A DNA stretch of 64,000 bases from Ectopseudomonas chengduensis. Lineage in GTDB: Bacteria; Pseudomonadota; Gammaproteobacteria; Pseudomonadales; Pseudomonadaceae. Position numbers and translations under genes: made by a program. A model generated the notes under the pieces. The model saw nothing but the letters and a program-made list of their open reading frames with translations. It made no database searches and was not told where the DNA came from. Each line of letters opens with the position of its first letter. Position 1 is the first letter of the stretch. The DNA is taken from contig NZ_FMZQ01000009.1 of the NCBI RefSeq assembly GCF_900102635.1, positions 62,001-126,000 on the forward strand. Direction: 5' to 3'. Shown piece after piece: positions 25,457 through 35,656 of this stretch.

Positions 25457-26575
25457 ATGCTCGAACTCGACTCCACCCTGGCGCAGCATATAGTCGACCG
25501 CGCCATGGCCATCCTGCCGCACAACATCAACGTGATGGATGCCCAGGGCATGATCATCGGCAGCGGCGACCCCAGCCGCCTGCACACCCGTCATGAAGGT
25601 GCACAGCTGGTGCTGGCCAACCGACGCGTGGTGGAGATCGATGCGCAGGCGGCGGCCTGCCTGCGGGGCGTCAAACCCGGTGTCAACCTGCCTTTGCTGC
25701 ATGCCGAACGCCTGATTGGCGTGCTCGGTATCACCGGTGACCCCGAGATCGTGCGGCCATATGCCGAGCTGGTGCGTATGGCTGCGGAGATGCTGGTCGA
25801 GCATCGCGTGTTGCAGGCTGAGCGGCATTGGCAGCGGCATCAGCAGGAGGCCTGGTTGCGACAGCTGCTCGACCCCATGCTGCGCCTGTCCAGTCTCGAG
25901 GTCGATGCCGAACGCCTGGGCCTGCAAATGACTTGGCCGCGACAGATGTGCCTGCTGCAACTCGATGGAGAGGGCGATCCGCTGCCGCGTCAGGCTCGTC
26001 TGCTCGCCGCACTGGGGGGCAAGAGTGAACATCTGGTAGCGCCGCTCGGGCGTCATGAGCTGCTCTGGTGTCGGCCTTACAGCACCACGCGCGATGATCG
26101 CGCCTGGCTGCAGCAGGCTGACGAGCGCGAGTGGGGCGTGAGTTCGCTGGCGCTCAGCGATCCGCTGCATGATCTGACCGAGCTGCGCCAGGCCAGCCTG
26201 GTCCTGCGCGATCTTCAGGCCTACGGCCAGGCGCGCTTTCCTGGTCGTCGTCTGCTGCGTCTGGACGAATTGCGTCTGCCGACGCTGCTCTATGCCCAGC
26301 GCCACAGCTGGTTGCTGCAGGGCTGGCTGGCCCCGTTGCGTCAGGTGCTGACGCAGGACCCACAGGGCACGCTGAGGGCGACGCTGGAAGCCTGGTGCGC
26401 GCATGACGGTCAGGTGCAAACCTGTGCGCAGGAGTTGGGCATTCATCGCAATACGTTGCGCTATCGCCTGGAGCGCATCGCCGAACTCAGTGGCCTGGAC
26501 CTCAATCGGCTGGATCAACGCCTGCAGCTATCCTTGGGGCTGGGCTTGCTGGAACCCGCCGCGAAGGATCTTTGA
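25457..26575 (+). CDS. cdaR: CdaR-family (sugar diacid) transcriptional regulator
   Basis: 372 residues. The N-terminal sugar-diacid recognition domain covers ~1-135 (ELDSTLAQHIVDRAMAILPHNINVMD; GVLGITGDPEIVRPYAELV). The C-terminal HTH at ~310-365 reads CAQELGIHRNTLRYRLERI. CdaR proteins activate glucarate, galactarate or glycerate utilisation genes. It lies ~200 bp upstream of the GntP permease and glycerate kinase in the same orientation and is their likely regulator. Confidence 0.92.
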   Translation: MLELDSTLAQHIVDRAMAILPHNINVMDAQGMIIGSGDPSRLHTRHEGAQLVLANRRVVEIDAQAAACLRGVKPGVNLPLLHAERLIGVLGITGDPEIVRPYAELVRMAAEMLVEHRVLQAERHWQRHQQEAWLRQLLDPMLRLSSLEVDAERLGLQMTWPRQMCLLQLDGEGDPLPRQARLLAALGGKSEHLVAPLGRHELLWCRPYSTTRDDRAWLQQADEREWGVSSLALSDPLHDLTELRQASLVLRDLQAYGQARFPGRRLLRLDELRLPTLLYAQRHSWLLQGWLAPLRQVLTQDPQGTLRATLEAWCAHDGQVQTCAQELGIHRNTLRYRLERIAELSGLDLNRLDQRLQLSLGLGLLEPAAKDL

Positions 26576-26771
26576 ACGCTCGGTAATCCGCTCCCGCTGG
26601 TAAAGACGGGCAGATGGCTTTGTGCGATTGCACAGCCTCTTGCGCGTGGCTGCGGCTGTTTTAGTGCCAGCGCACAGGGCGAGGCTGGGGGTGGCTGAGC
26701 CACAATGTGGCGCCTCTCGGCATTCCCATCCGGGCCCTGCGCCCGCCATAACAACAATGAGGAGACTGGTC

Positions 26772-28139
26772 ATGGGCCTGGTCCTGATTCTGGTGGCACT
26801 GATCGCGTTCATCGTGCTGTCCACTACCCGTTTGAAATTGCACCCTTTCCTGGCGTTGTTGGCCGCTGCACTGATCGCCGGCTTCGCCTACCAGCTGCCC
26901 GGCGGCGAAATCATCAAGACCATGACGGCCGGCTTTGGCGGCATTCTCGGTTATATCGGTATCGTCATCGTTCTCGGCACCATCATCGGCGTGATCCTCG
27001 AGCGTAGCGGTGCCGCCATCACCATGGCCGAGACGGTGATTCGTCTGCTGGGTCAGCGTTTCCCCACCCTGACCATGTCGATCATCGGCTATCTGGTATC
27101 GATTCCGGTGTTCTGCGACTCCGGTTACGTCATTCTCAACTCGCTGAAGAATGCCCTGGCCGCGCGCATGAAGGTGTCCGTGGTGGCCATGAGCGTGGCT
27201 CTGGCGACCGGCCTGTACGCCACTCACACCTTCGTGCCGCCAACCCCCGGTCCGATCGCTGCGGCCGGCAACCTGGGCCTGGAAACGTCCCTGGGCCTGG
27301 TTATTCTGGTCGGTCTGCTGGTCGCAGCGGTCACCGCCGTTGCCGGTATGCTGTGGGCCAACCGGTTCCTCAAGCAGAACGACCACGAATTGCTGGAAGA
27401 GGCGCCGAGCGAACTGCTCGCCGATAGCGTCGATTTCGATGCACTGCGTGCCCGCTATGGCAAGCTGCCCAGCGCCTGGCAGGCGTTCGCGCCAATCTTC
27501 GTGCCCATCATCCTGATCTGCCTGGGCTCGGTCGCTGCTTTCCCGAGCAAGCCCTTCGGTACTGGCGCTTTCTTCGACGTGCTCAGCTTCCTCGGTCAGC
27601 CGGTTGCCGCGCTGCTGGTAGGCCTGGTGCTGGCTTGCTCGCTGCTTAAGGGCGAAGGCAAGCGTCAGCAGTTCCATGATCATGTGGCTCACGGCCTGAA
27701 AGAGGCGGCGCCGATTCTGTTGATCACCGGTGCCGGTGGCGCCTTCGGTGCCATTCTCAAGGCTACCGCGCTGACCGGTTATCTGGGCGACACCCTGTCG
27801 GCGCTGGGTATCGGCCTGTTCATGCCGTTCCTGGTGGCTGCTGCGCTGAAGAGTGCTCAGGGTTCTTCTACTGTTGCCCTGGTTACCACCTCGGCGATGG
27901 TTGCGCCGCTGCTGGGCAATCTGGGGCTCGACAGCGAGATGGGCCGCGTGTTGACCGTGATGGCCATTGGTGCGGGTGCGATGACCGTTTCTCACGCCAA
28001 CGACAGCTTCTTCTGGGTCGTGACCCAGTTCAGCCGCATGAAAGTGGCGACCGCTTACCGTGCCCAGACCATGGCGACCCTGATCCAGGGTATTGCCGGT
28101 ATGGCCGCTGTCTGGCTGCTGAGCCTGGTTTTGCTGTAA
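26772..28139 (+). CDS. GntP-family organic acid permease
   Basis: 455 residues with ~12 membrane helices, a proton symporter of the gluconate permease (GntP) family. The ATG at 26772 has GGAG 7 nt upstream; the longer frame adds 50 residues without membrane character. Family segments include KLHPFLALLAAALIAGFAYQLPG, VSIPVFCDSGYVILNSL and HANDSFFWVVTQFS. The neighbouring glycerate kinase suggests glycerate rather than gluconate as substrate. A hairpin separates it from glxK. Confidence 0.92.
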   Translation: MGLVLILVALIAFIVLSTTRLKLHPFLALLAAALIAGFAYQLPGGEIIKTMTAGFGGILGYIGIVIVLGTIIGVILERSGAAITMAETVIRLLGQRFPTLTMSIIGYLVSIPVFCDSGYVILNSLKNALAARMKVSVVAMSVALATGLYATHTFVPPTPGPIAAAGNLGLETSLGLVILVGLLVAAVTAVAGMLWANRFLKQNDHELLEEAPSELLADSVDFDALRARYGKLPSAWQAFAPIFVPIILICLGSVAAFPSKPFGTGAFFDVLSFLGQPVAALLVGLVLACSLLKGEGKRQQFHDHVAHGLKEAAPILLITGAGGAFGAILKATALTGYLGDTLSALGIGLFMPFLVAAALKSAQGSSTVALVTTSAMVAPLLGNLGLDSEMGRVLTVMAIGAGAMTVSHANDSFFWVVTQFSRMKVATAYRAQTMATLIQGIAGMAAVWLLSLVLL

Positions 28140-28151
28140 TCCTGCTTTACC

Positions 28152-28175
28152 GGCAGGCGGCTATGGTCGCCTGCC
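28152..28175 (+). other. Intercistronic hairpin between permease and glycerate kinase
   Basis: GGCAGGCG and CGCCTGCC pair exactly around GCTATGGT, 12 bp past the permease stop and ~20 bp before the kinase start. Without a U-run it is more likely an attenuating or mRNA-stabilising structure than a terminator. Confidence 0.5.
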
Positions 28176-28194
28176 TCCTTTCGAGGTACCTACC

Positions 28195-29328
28195 ATGAAA
28201 ATCGTCATTGCTCCTGATTCCTTCAAGGAGAGCCTCAGCGCACCCGACGTGGCCGCTGCCATCGCCCGCGGTTGGCAGCAGGTGTTTCCCGAGGCCGAGT
28301 GTTTGCTGCGGCCAATGGCCGATGGCGGCGAGGGTACGGTCGATGCTTTGCTGGCCGCCGTGGGTGGCGAGCGCCGTGAGCGTGAGGTGCGTGGCCCCAT
28401 GGGTGAGCCGGTCAAGGCGCATTGGGGCTGGCTGGGGCAGGGTACGGCGGTCATCGAGATGGCGGCTGCCAGCGGCCTGCACTGGGTGCCGCGTGAACAG
28501 CGCGATGCTCGTCTGGCCAGCAGCTTCGGCACTGGCGAGCTGATCCGTGAGGCGCTGGATGCCGGTGCTACGCGAATCATCCTGGGGCTGGGCGGCAGTG
28601 CTACCAATGACGCCGGTGTTGGCCTGTTACAGGCGCTGGGGATGCGTTTTCTCGATGCCCAGGGGCGGGAGCTGGCGCCGGGCGGTGCGGCTTTGGCCGG
28701 TCTCGACCAGCTTGATCTGAGCGGGCTCGACGCACGTTTGCTCAAGGTGCAGATCGAGGTCGCCGCCGATGTCGACAATCCCTTGTGCGGGCCACGCGGC
28801 GCATCTGCGGTGTTCGGTCCGCAGAAGGGCGCGACGCCTGAGCATGTCGCGGAGCTGGATACGGCACTCGGCCGCTTTGCCCGTATCGCAGCGGCGACGC
28901 TGGGCGAGGATCATGCCGAGTTTCCCGGTGTGGGCGCGGCGGGTGGTCTCGGTTTCGCTGCTCGTGCCTTCCTCAAAGCCAGTTTCCGCCCCGGTATCGC
29001 GCTGGTGGCCGAATTGTCCGGTCTCGCCGCGGCGGTGGAGAACGCGGATCTGGTGATTACCGGGGAAGGGCGCATGGATGCCCAGACCCTGCACGGCAAG
29101 ACACCGGTCGGCGTAGCGCGCGTGGCGCGTGCGGCCGGGGTGCCGGTCATCGCCTTGTCCGGTAGCCTGGGCGACAACTATCAAGCGCTGTACGAGGCGG
29201 GTATCGAAGCTGCATTCAGCCTGGCGCCGGGCCCGTTGTCCCTGGAGCAGGCGATGGCCGGTGCGGCGGCTGAGTTGCAGGCGCGTACCGCGGATATCGC
29301 CCGGCTCTGGCGCCTTGCTCGCTCCTGA
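28195..29328 (+). CDS. Glycerate kinase (GarK/GlxK family)
   Basis: 377 residues, the standard length for glycerate kinase I. It phosphorylates glycerate (2-phosphoglycerate product in this family) with ATP in the cytoplasm. Family signatures: the N-terminal KIVIAPDSFKESLSA, PMADGGEGTVDAL, GLGGSATNDAGVGLLQALG and VITGEGRMDAQTLHGKTP. It follows the GntP permease and CdaR gene, making a compact glycerate uptake and use module. Confidence 0.95.
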   Translation: MKIVIAPDSFKESLSAPDVAAAIARGWQQVFPEAECLLRPMADGGEGTVDALLAAVGGERREREVRGPMGEPVKAHWGWLGQGTAVIEMAAASGLHWVPREQRDARLASSFGTGELIREALDAGATRIILGLGGSATNDAGVGLLQALGMRFLDAQGRELAPGGAALAGLDQLDLSGLDARLLKVQIEVAADVDNPLCGPRGASAVFGPQKGATPEHVAELDTALGRFARIAAATLGEDHAEFPGVGAAGGLGFAARAFLKASFRPGIALVAELSGLAAAVENADLVITGEGRMDAQTLHGKTPVGVARVARAAGVPVIALSGSLGDNYQALYEAGIEAAFSLAPGPLSLEQAMAGAAAELQARTADIARLWRLARS

Positions 29329-29442
29329 TAGAGCGAACCTGGCTGAACTTGGTCTGTCTGAAATTACTATTGTTCAGGCTCCGCCGTGACAGTTACGCTC
29401 GCCCGGCGTCTAATGGATTGAGATACCTCTGGAGGAATTGCT

Positions 29443-29904
29443 ATGCGTAAACCCACTCTGCTCATTACCTCGCTGGCCGCGATGCTGGCCCTCGGGGGCT
29501 GTCAGTCCAGCCTGACCGGCGATACCTACAGCCGCGATGAGGCCCGAGCGGTGCAAACAGTACGCATGGGCACCATCGAATCGCTGCGTCCGGTGAAGAT
29601 CGAAGGGACCAAGACACCAATCGGTGCGGGTGCCGGTGCTGTGGTTGGTGGCATCGGTGGCAGTGGCCTCGGTGGTGGGCGCGGCAGTGCGGTCCTGGCT
29701 GTGGTCGGTGCCGTTGCCGGTGGTCTGTTGGGCGCCGCTGCTGAAGAAGGCCTGACCCGGACTCAGGGTGTTGAGATCACCGTGCGTGAGGACGACGGCA
29801 CCATGCGCGCCTACGTCCAGGAAGTCGAGCCGAACCAGGTGTTCCGCGTCGGCGAGCGCGTGCGCATCATGACGGTCAACGGTACCAGTCGCGTTACCCA
29901 CTGA
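29443..29904 (+). CDS. SlyB/Pcp-like glycine-zipper lipoprotein
   Basis: 153 residues. The lipobox is LGGC (Cys20). Residues ~60-105 are a glycine zipper (GAGAGAVVGGIGGSGLGGG, VGAVAGGLLGAAAEEG) that inserts in the outer membrane, followed by a beta domain. This matches the SlyB/YcfJ family of small outer-membrane lipoproteins. TGGAGG lies upstream of the ATG, and a strong terminator follows, so it is transcribed alone. Confidence 0.92.
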   Translation: MRKPTLLITSLAAMLALGGCQSSLTGDTYSRDEARAVQTVRMGTIESLRPVKIEGTKTPIGAGAGAVVGGIGGSGLGGGRGSAVLAVVGAVAGGLLGAAAEEGLTRTQGVEITVREDDGTMRAYVQEVEPNQVFRVGERVRIMTVNGTSRVTH

Positions 29905-29916
29905 TCGTTACAAACC

Positions 29917-29949
29917 AGCCGGAGCAGCTTTGGTTGCTCCGGCTTTTTG
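29917..29949 (+). terminator. Rho-independent terminator after the SlyB-like gene
   Basis: AGCCGGAGCA and TGCTCCGGCT form a 10-bp stem with an 8-nt loop, followed by TTTTTG. Confidence 0.92.
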
Positions 29950-30264
29950 TTGCCTGTCATCCCGGGCGACAACTTGTCGGGCTTGCGCAAAAGAAGCGCT
30001 CCCGGCAATTTTCTGTGGCCTCGCTATAGTGGTGGTCGGCTGTCAGCAGCACCTCCAGCCGCCTGCATGTTACCAAGTGTGTTTAACGATAATTCAATGC
30101 ATGACGTTGTCTTGATAGTTATGGATAATCGGCCGTTATGCTTGTGCCGACAACAACTTAGCTGAACCGTTGCGGTGCATGAACTATCACCGTCAGGGAG
30201 TTGCGACTCCAATTCTCGTCGTTGGGTCAGTTGACCTGACGTGCCTGCTTAAGGGGTTTTTCCG
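29950..30264 (+). other. Leader region of Mrp operon B
   Basis: 315 bp, AT-richer than its neighbours, holding the presumed promoter of the antiporter operon. Short ORFs here lack ribosome-binding sites. TTGACC at 30231 and TTGTCT near 30109 are -35-like but have no well-spaced -10, so I do not call a promoter. AAGGGG at 30251 is the ribosome-binding site for mnhA. Confidence 0.4.
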
Positions 30265-33057
30265 ATGGCGCTTGCGCTGATTGTCGCCTTGCCATTTCTT
30301 GGGTTGTTTCTGCCGGTGCTCGCCGATCGGCTTGGACGCTCGGCCTGTGCCGCGGCTGCGGCTATAGCGCCCATCGTGGCGCTGGTGCTGCTGTTCAGCT
30401 ACCAGCCTGCGGTGTTCGCAGGCGAGGTGCTGCGGGTCAAACTGGAGTGGTTGCCGCACCTGGGGCTGAATCTCAGTCTGCGCCTCGATGGTCTGGGCTT
30501 TCTGTTTGCCCTGCTGATTCTCGGCATCGGCCTGCTGGTCATCCTCTACGCGCGCTATTACCTGGCCAAGACCGAGCCCATGGGGCGTTTCTTTGCCTTC
30601 CTGCTGCTGTTCATGGGCGCCATGCTCGGTGTGGTGCTGTCGGAAAACCTGCTGCTGATGCTGATGTTCTGGGAGCTGACCAGCCTGTCGTCGTTCCTGC
30701 TGATCGGCTTCTGGGGTTCGCGCTCCGATGCCCGCAAGGGCGCGCGCATGGCGCTGGCAATCACCGGTGGCGGTGGTCTGGCGTTGCTCGCCGGTATCCT
30801 GCTGATCGGCCACATCGCCGGTAGCTTCGAACTGTCTCAAGTGCTGGCCGCCGGCTACGCGATTCGCGCGCACGAGCTGTATCCGCTGGCGCTGGTGCTG
30901 GTGCTGCTGGGCGTGTTCACCAAATCGGCGCAATTCCCTTTCCATTTCTGGCTGCCGCACGCGATGGCGGCGCCGACACCGGTATCGGCGTATCTGCACT
31001 CGGCGACCATGGTCAAGGCCGGGGTCTTCCTGCTGGCGCGTCTGTACCCAGCGCTGGCCGGTTCCGAGTGGTGGTTCTACATCGTCAGCCTGACCGGCCT
31101 GGCCACCTTGCTGGTGGGCGCGGGCATGGCGCTATTCCAGCATGACCTGAAGGGCCTGCTGGCGTATTCGACCATCAGCCACCTGGGCCTGATCACCCTG
31201 CTGTTCGGCCTGGATACCCAGCTAGCGGCTGTGGCGGCGGTGTTCCACATCATCAACCACGCGACCTTCAAGGCTTCGCTGTTCATGGCTGCCGGCATCA
31301 TCGACCACGAAACCGGTAGCCGCGACATGCGGCGAATAAACGGCTTGTGGAAGTACATGCCGCATACGGCGGTGCTGGCGATGGTGGCGGCTTCGGCCAT
31401 GGCTGGCGTGCCGCTGCTCAATGGCTTTTTGAGCAAGGAGATGTTCTTCACCGAAACCTTGCACCAGCACCTGCTGGGCGGTTTCAACTGGGTGATTCCG
31501 GCTGCCGCGACCCTGGCCGGGGTGTTCTCGGTGGCCTATTCGCTGCGTTTCATTCACGACGTGTTCTTCAATGGCGAGCCGATCGACCTGCCCAAATATC
31601 CGCCGCACGAGCCGCCGCGCTACATGAAGGTGCCGGTCGAGGTGCTGGTGTTCCTCTGCCTGCTGGTCGGCATCGTGCCAGCCTACACTGTAGCGCCGTT
31701 GTTGGCCGCCGCCGCCGCTTCGACCTTGGGTGGCGAGCTGCCTGAGTACAGCCTGGCCATCTGGCACGGTTTCAACCTGCCGCTCCTGATGAGTTTCGTT
31801 GCGCTGTTCGGCGGGATCATCGTCTATGCCTGTCGCAAGCCGCTGTTCCGCTGGTATGAAGGTTTGCCCAACCTGGATGCCAAGGATGCCTTCGACCAGG
31901 TGGTGCGTTACTCGACGCGCTTGGCCGTGCGCATTACCGCGCTGCTGGAAAGTGGCTCGCAGCAGCGTTACCTGGCCTGGATGCTGGGCAGTGCACTGAC
32001 CCTGGTGATCATTGCGCTGTCGCCGCTGGAGCAGTTGACTGGTAGCGTGGCGATGACACCGATCGATCCGCTGACAACCATCGGTATGTTGATTCTGATG
32101 CTGACTGCGGTGCTCACCGTGGTTTTCCACCGCCGCCGCCTGGTGGCGCTGATGATCCTCAGCGCCGCTGGTCTGATGGTGGCGCTGGCCTTCGCCCGCT
32201 TCTCCGCCCCGGATCTGGCGCTGACCCAGTTGTCGGTCGAGGTGGTGACCATCATCCTGCTGATGCTCACCCTGTACTTCATGACTGATCGCACCCCGGC
32301 GGAGTCGAGCAGCCTGCGCGGCCTGCGTGATCTGGTCCTGGCGCTGGGCAGCGGCACCATGGTGGCGATGCTGACCTACGCCGTGCTGACCCGTCCTTAC
32401 CAGAGCATTTCCTCGTTCTTTCTTGAGAACAGCGTCTCCGGTGGCGGCGGTACCAACGTGGTCAACGTGATCCTGGTGGACTTCCGCGGCTTCGATACCC
32501 TGGGCGAGATCACCGTGCTGGCGATTGCTGCCATCGGTATCTACGCGCTGCTGCATGGCCTGCACCTGCCGCATCCGACCCACGACAAGAATGGTCGTCC
32601 ATGGTCGACCGATGCGCATCCGATGATCCTCGACAACCTGGCGCGGGCCATGCTGCCGATGGCGCTGCTGATTTCGGCGTTCATCTTCCTGCGCGGGCAC
32701 AACCTGCCGGGCGGCGGCTTCATCGCCGGCCTGATCACCTCGGTGGCGTTGATTCTGCAGTACATCTCCCATGGTGTGACCTGGACCCAGGAACGCCTGA
32801 AATTCAGCTATCACGCCACCGCCGGTTGGGGCGTGCTGATAGCCGGACTGACGGGTCTGGGCAGCTGGCTCTTCGGCTCGCCGTTCCTGACTTCGGCGTT
32901 CGGCCATTTCCATATTCCGCTGATCGGCGAAATTGAACTGGCTACCGCGATCCTCTTCGATCTTGGGGTATATCTGGCCGTTGTCGGTGCCACCCTGCTG
33001 ATTCTTTCCAATATCGGCCATGTCAGTCAGGACGAGTCGTGCAAGGAGGTCATCTGA
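30265..33057 (+). CDS. mnhA: Mrp antiporter fused subunits A and B, operon B
   Basis: 930 residues. Same architecture as the operon A protein: NuoL-like part with Glu137 in MFWELTS and the lysine of [17 protein letters not shown], then the C-terminal MnhB part ([33 protein letters not shown]). The two copies are clearly paralogous but differ throughout, so they are old duplicates or separate acquisitions. From memory, its setting beside glycerate kinase and the SlyB-like gene matches the P. aeruginosa sha (PA1054-PA1059) locus. Confidence 0.95.
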   Translation: MALALIVALPFLGLFLPVLADRLGRSACAAAAAIAPIVALVLLFSYQPAVFAGEVLRVKLEWLPHLGLNLSLRLDGLGFLFALLILGIGLLVILYARYYLAKTEPMGRFFAFLLLFMGAMLGVVLSENLLLMLMFWELTSLSSFLLIGFWGSRSDARKGARMALAITGGGGLALLAGILLIGHIAGSFELSQVLAAGYAIRAHELYPLALVLVLLGVFTKSAQFPFHFWLPHAMAAPTPVSAYLHSATMVKAGVFLLARLYPALAGSEWWFYIVSLTGLATLLVGAGMALFQHDLKGLLAYSTISHLGLITLLFGLDTQLAAVAAVFHIINHATFKASLFMAAGIIDHETGSRDMRRINGLWKYMPHTAVLAMVAASAMAGVPLLNGFLSKEMFFTETLHQHLLGGFNWVIPAAATLAGVFSVAYSLRFIHDVFFNGEPIDLPKYPPHEPPRYMKVPVEVLVFLCLLVGIVPAYTVAPLLAAAAASTLGGELPEYSLAIWHGFNLPLLMSFVALFGGIIVYACRKPLFRWYEGLPNLDAKDAFDQVVRYSTRLAVRITALLESGSQQRYLAWMLGSALTLVIIALSPLEQLTGSVAMTPIDPLTTIGMLILMLTAVLTVVFHRRRLVALMILSAAGLMVALAFARFSAPDLALTQLSVEVVTIILLMLTLYFMTDRTPAESSSLRGLRDLVLALGSGTMVAMLTYAVLTRPYQSISSFFLENSVSGGGGTNVVNVILVDFRGFDTLGEITVLAIAAIGIYALLHGLHLPHPTHDKNGRPWSTDAHPMILDNLARAMLPMALLISAFIFLRGHNLPGGGFIAGLITSVALILQYISHGVTWTQERLKFSYHATAGWGVLIAGLTGLGSWLFGSPFLTSAFGHFHIPLIGEIELATAILFDLGVYLAVVGATLLILSNIGHVSQDESCKEVI

Positions 33058-33058
33058 T

Positions 33059-33388
33059 ATGGAGGCAGTATTCGCAATCACCCTCGGGGTGCTGACTGCC
33101 AGCGGCGTGTACCTACTGCTAAGGGCGCGCATTTTCCCGGTAGTGATGGGGCTGACCCTGATCTCTTATGCAGTGAATCTGTTCATCTTCTCCACCGGCC
33201 GTCTCGGCACGGGTGTGCCGGCGGTGATCGGCAAGAGCGCCGAGTACGGTGACCCACTGCCGCAGGCGCTGGTGCTCACCGCCATCGTCATTGGCTTCGC
33301 CATGACCGCGTTCGTCGTGGTGTTGGCCCTGCGTGGCATGGGCGAACTGAAAACCGATCACGTCGATGGCGAGGAGCCGCGCGCATGA
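33059..33388 (+). CDS. mnhC: Mrp antiporter subunit C, operon B
   Basis: 109 residues, NuoK-like, three helices. AAGGAGG precedes the ATG at 33059, one base after the mnhA stop; the longer upstream frame lies inside mnhA. DPLPQALVLTAIVIGF is the family signature. It ends in an acidic tail without the His cluster seen in operon A. Overlaps mnhD by 4 bp. Confidence 0.95.
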   Translation: MEAVFAITLGVLTASGVYLLLRARIFPVVMGLTLISYAVNLFIFSTGRLGTGVPAVIGKSAEYGDPLPQALVLTAIVIGFAMTAFVVVLALRGMGELKTDHVDGEEPRA

Positions 33389-34896
33389 GTCACGCCATCA
33401 TCCTCCCCATTCTGTTGCCGCTGTTCATCGGCGCGTTGTTGCTGGTCGGTCACGGCTGGTCGCGTGACGTGAAGCGGGGCATTTCCCTGGTCGGCTGCCT
33501 GGCGCTGCTGCCGGTGTGCCTGTATCTGGTGCTGTTGGCCGGTGAGGGGCAGTTGCAGGTCTATGCGCTGGGTAACTGGGTTGCGCCGTTCGGCATCATG
33601 CTGCTGCTCGACCGCTTCAACGCTGCGCTGCTGTTGCTCACCGCGCTGCTCGCCTGCTTCGCCCTGATCTACGCCTGCCGTGGCGACGATGAGCGTGGGC
33701 CGAACTTCCATGCGCTGTTCCAGTTTCAGTTGCTCGGCATCAACGGTGCATTCCTCACCGCCGACCTGTTCAACCTGTTCGTGTTCTTCGAGATCCTGCT
33801 GATCTCGTCGTATGCATTGCTGCTGCATGGCAACCGTGCCAATCAGGTCAAGGCCGGCGTGCACTACGTGGTGCTCAACCTGCTGGGCTCGTCGTTCTTC
33901 CTGATCGGCATCAGCCTGCTGTATGGACTGACCGGCACCCTGAACATGCCGGATCTGGCTGCGCGGGTGGCCAGCGCCGACGTTGCCGACGCGCCGCTGA
34001 TCAAGGCGGCTGCCTACCTGCTGCTGATCGTTTTCGGTCTCAAGGCCGCCGTGCTGCCGCTGTGCTTCTGGCTGCCGCGCGCCTATGCCGCAGCGCCCGC
34101 TTCGGTGGCGGCGTTGTTCGCAATCATGACCAAGGTGGGCTTCTACGCCGTCGTTCGCGTGTTCACTCTGGTGTTCGGCGAAGAGGCCGGGCCGCTGGCC
34201 AATCTTGGCCATGAACTGCTCTGGTGGCTGGCCCTGCCGACCATTGCCTTCGGTGTGATTGGCGCTCTGGGAGCGCGACAGTTGCAGGCGTTGCTGGCCT
34301 ATCTGGTGGTGGTCTCGGTGGGCACCCTGATGGCCGGTTTCGCTATGGGCAGCCCGGCGGCGCTGAGCGCGGCGCTCTACTACATGCTGCACAGCACGCT
34401 GATCAGTGCGGCGTTGTTCCTGCTGGCAGGCCTGGTGGTTGCCCAGCGTGACAGTGCCGGCGGCGACCTGCAGCAGGAGCGCGTGCTGCGCCAGCCGCTG
34501 GTGCTGGGCTGCATGTTCTTCTTCGCGTCGATTTCCGTGGCCGGGTTGCCGCCGTTCTCCGGGTTCCTCGGCAAGATGCTGCTACTGCGCGCCGCGGAGC
34601 CTGGCTGGCAAGCCTGGAGCCTGTGGCCGGTGGTGCTGATTGGCGGGCTGCTGACGCTGGTGGCGCTGAGCCGCGCTGGTACCAGTCTGTTCTGGTTGGG
34701 CCAGCAAACGGATGGCCAGCCCTCGACAGCCCAACCGGCTGACCGGGTGAGCCTCCTGGCAGCGCTTGGCCTGTTGCTGGCCAGCCCGCTGCTGATGATC
34801 GCCGCTGCTCCGATAATGGCGTATCTGGAGGCGGCTGCGGCGCAGTTGCTCGATCTGCAACCCTATCTGTCGATCATCGCCGGAGGTGCGGCATGA
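33385..34896 (+). CDS. mnhD: Mrp antiporter subunit D, operon B
   Basis: 503 residues, ~14 helices. FNLFVFFEILLISSYALLL holds the conserved Glu and IVFGLKAAVLPLCFWLPRAY the conserved Lys. YYMLHSTLISAALFLLAG corresponds to the later helix in which the operon A copy has HHIVVKANLFF, a notable difference: here the paired histidines and Lys are replaced. It overlaps mnhC and mnhE by 4 bp each. Confidence 0.95.
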   Translation: MSHAIILPILLPLFIGALLLVGHGWSRDVKRGISLVGCLALLPVCLYLVLLAGEGQLQVYALGNWVAPFGIMLLLDRFNAALLLLTALLACFALIYACRGDDERGPNFHALFQFQLLGINGAFLTADLFNLFVFFEILLISSYALLLHGNRANQVKAGVHYVVLNLLGSSFFLIGISLLYGLTGTLNMPDLAARVASADVADAPLIKAAAYLLLIVFGLKAAVLPLCFWLPRAYAAAPASVAALFAIMTKVGFYAVVRVFTLVFGEEAGPLANLGHELLWWLALPTIAFGVIGALGARQLQALLAYLVVVSVGTLMAGFAMGSPAALSAALYYMLHSTLISAALFLLAGLVVAQRDSAGGDLQQERVLRQPLVLGCMFFFASISVAGLPPFSGFLGKMLLLRAAEPGWQAWSLWPVVLIGGLLTLVALSRAGTSLFWLGQQTDGQPSTAQPADRVSLLAALGLLLASPLLMIAAAPIMAYLEAAAAQLLDLQPYLSIIAGGAA

Positions 34897-35390
34897 GGCG
34901 TTTCTTCCCCCATCCGCGGATGATGTTGCTATTGACGGTGCTCTGGCTGCTATTGGTCAACACCCTCAACCTGGGGCATATCCTGCTCGGGCTGTTTCTG
35001 GGCTGGTCGATCGTGCACCTGTGCGGCGATTTCCTGCTGACCGTGCCGAAAGTACGCAAGCCCCTGGGGTTGCTGCTGTTTATCGGCAAGGTGTTCTACG
35101 ACATCGTGGTTGCCAATCTACAGGTGGTGAAACTGGTATTGGGGCCGAAATCGCGCCTCGAGCCGGCATTCGTCGAGGTACCGGTCGAGATCGAGGATGA
35201 GTTCGTGCTGTCGGCCCTGGCCTGCATCATTTCGCTGACCCCCGGCACGGTTTCTGCCGGCCTCAGCTCCGACCACAAGACACTGCTGCTGCACGGGCTC
35301 AACGTGCCGGATCGCGACGAGCTGATCGCCGAGGTCAAGAGTCGCTACGAAAAGCCGCTGCTGGAGATTTTCGAATGCTCGAGAACGTAG
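34893..35390 (+). CDS. mnhE: Mrp antiporter subunit E, operon B
   Basis: 165 residues, the same length as its paralogue. Two or three N-terminal helices, then the cytoplasmic domain with ALACIISLTPGTVSAGLSSDHKTLLLHGL. Its last 16 bp overlap the start of mnhF, a longer overlap than elsewhere in the operon. Confidence 0.95.
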   Translation: MRRFFPHPRMMLLLTVLWLLLVNTLNLGHILLGLFLGWSIVHLCGDFLLTVPKVRKPLGLLLFIGKVFYDIVVANLQVVKLVLGPKSRLEPAFVEVPVEIEDEFVLSALACIISLTPGTVSAGLSSDHKTLLLHGLNVPDRDELIAEVKSRYEKPLLEIFECSRT

Positions 35391-35644
35391 TCTTTCTGTG
35401 CATGGGCATCCTCACGCTGGCCATGCTGCTCAATGTCGCGCGTCTGGTCGAAGGGCCGAGCCTGGTGGATCGCGTACTGGCCCTGGATACCCTGTACATC
35501 AACGCGTTGGCGCTGATCGTGCTGTTCGGCATCTGGCTGGCATCGGATCTGTTCTTCGAGGCCGCGCTGCTGATCGCGGTGATGGGCTTCGTCGGCACGG
35601 TCGCAGTGGGTAAACACCTGCTGCACGGCGACATCATCGATTAA
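35375..35644 (+). CDS. mnhF: Mrp antiporter subunit F, operon B
   Basis: 89 residues with three helices. ARLVEGPSLVDRVLALDTLY is the subunit F signature. The start lies inside mnhE, so translation is probably coupled. It lacks the C-terminal extension of the operon A copy. Confidence 0.94.
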   Translation: MLENVVFLCMGILTLAMLLNVARLVEGPSLVDRVLALDTLYINALALIVLFGIWLASDLFFEAALLIAVMGFVGTVAVGKHLLHGDIID

Positions 35645-35656
35645 GAGGGAATGACC

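Noticed and set aside
30100..30250. Sigma-70 promoter for Mrp operon B
   Set aside because: TTGTCT and TTGACC occur, but neither has a -10 element at 16-18 bp, so I do not call a promoter.
31222..33132. 636-residue minus-strand ORF opposite mnhA of operon B
   Set aside because: His/Gln-rich translation without membrane or domain pattern; the plus strand encodes a fully conserved antiporter subunit.
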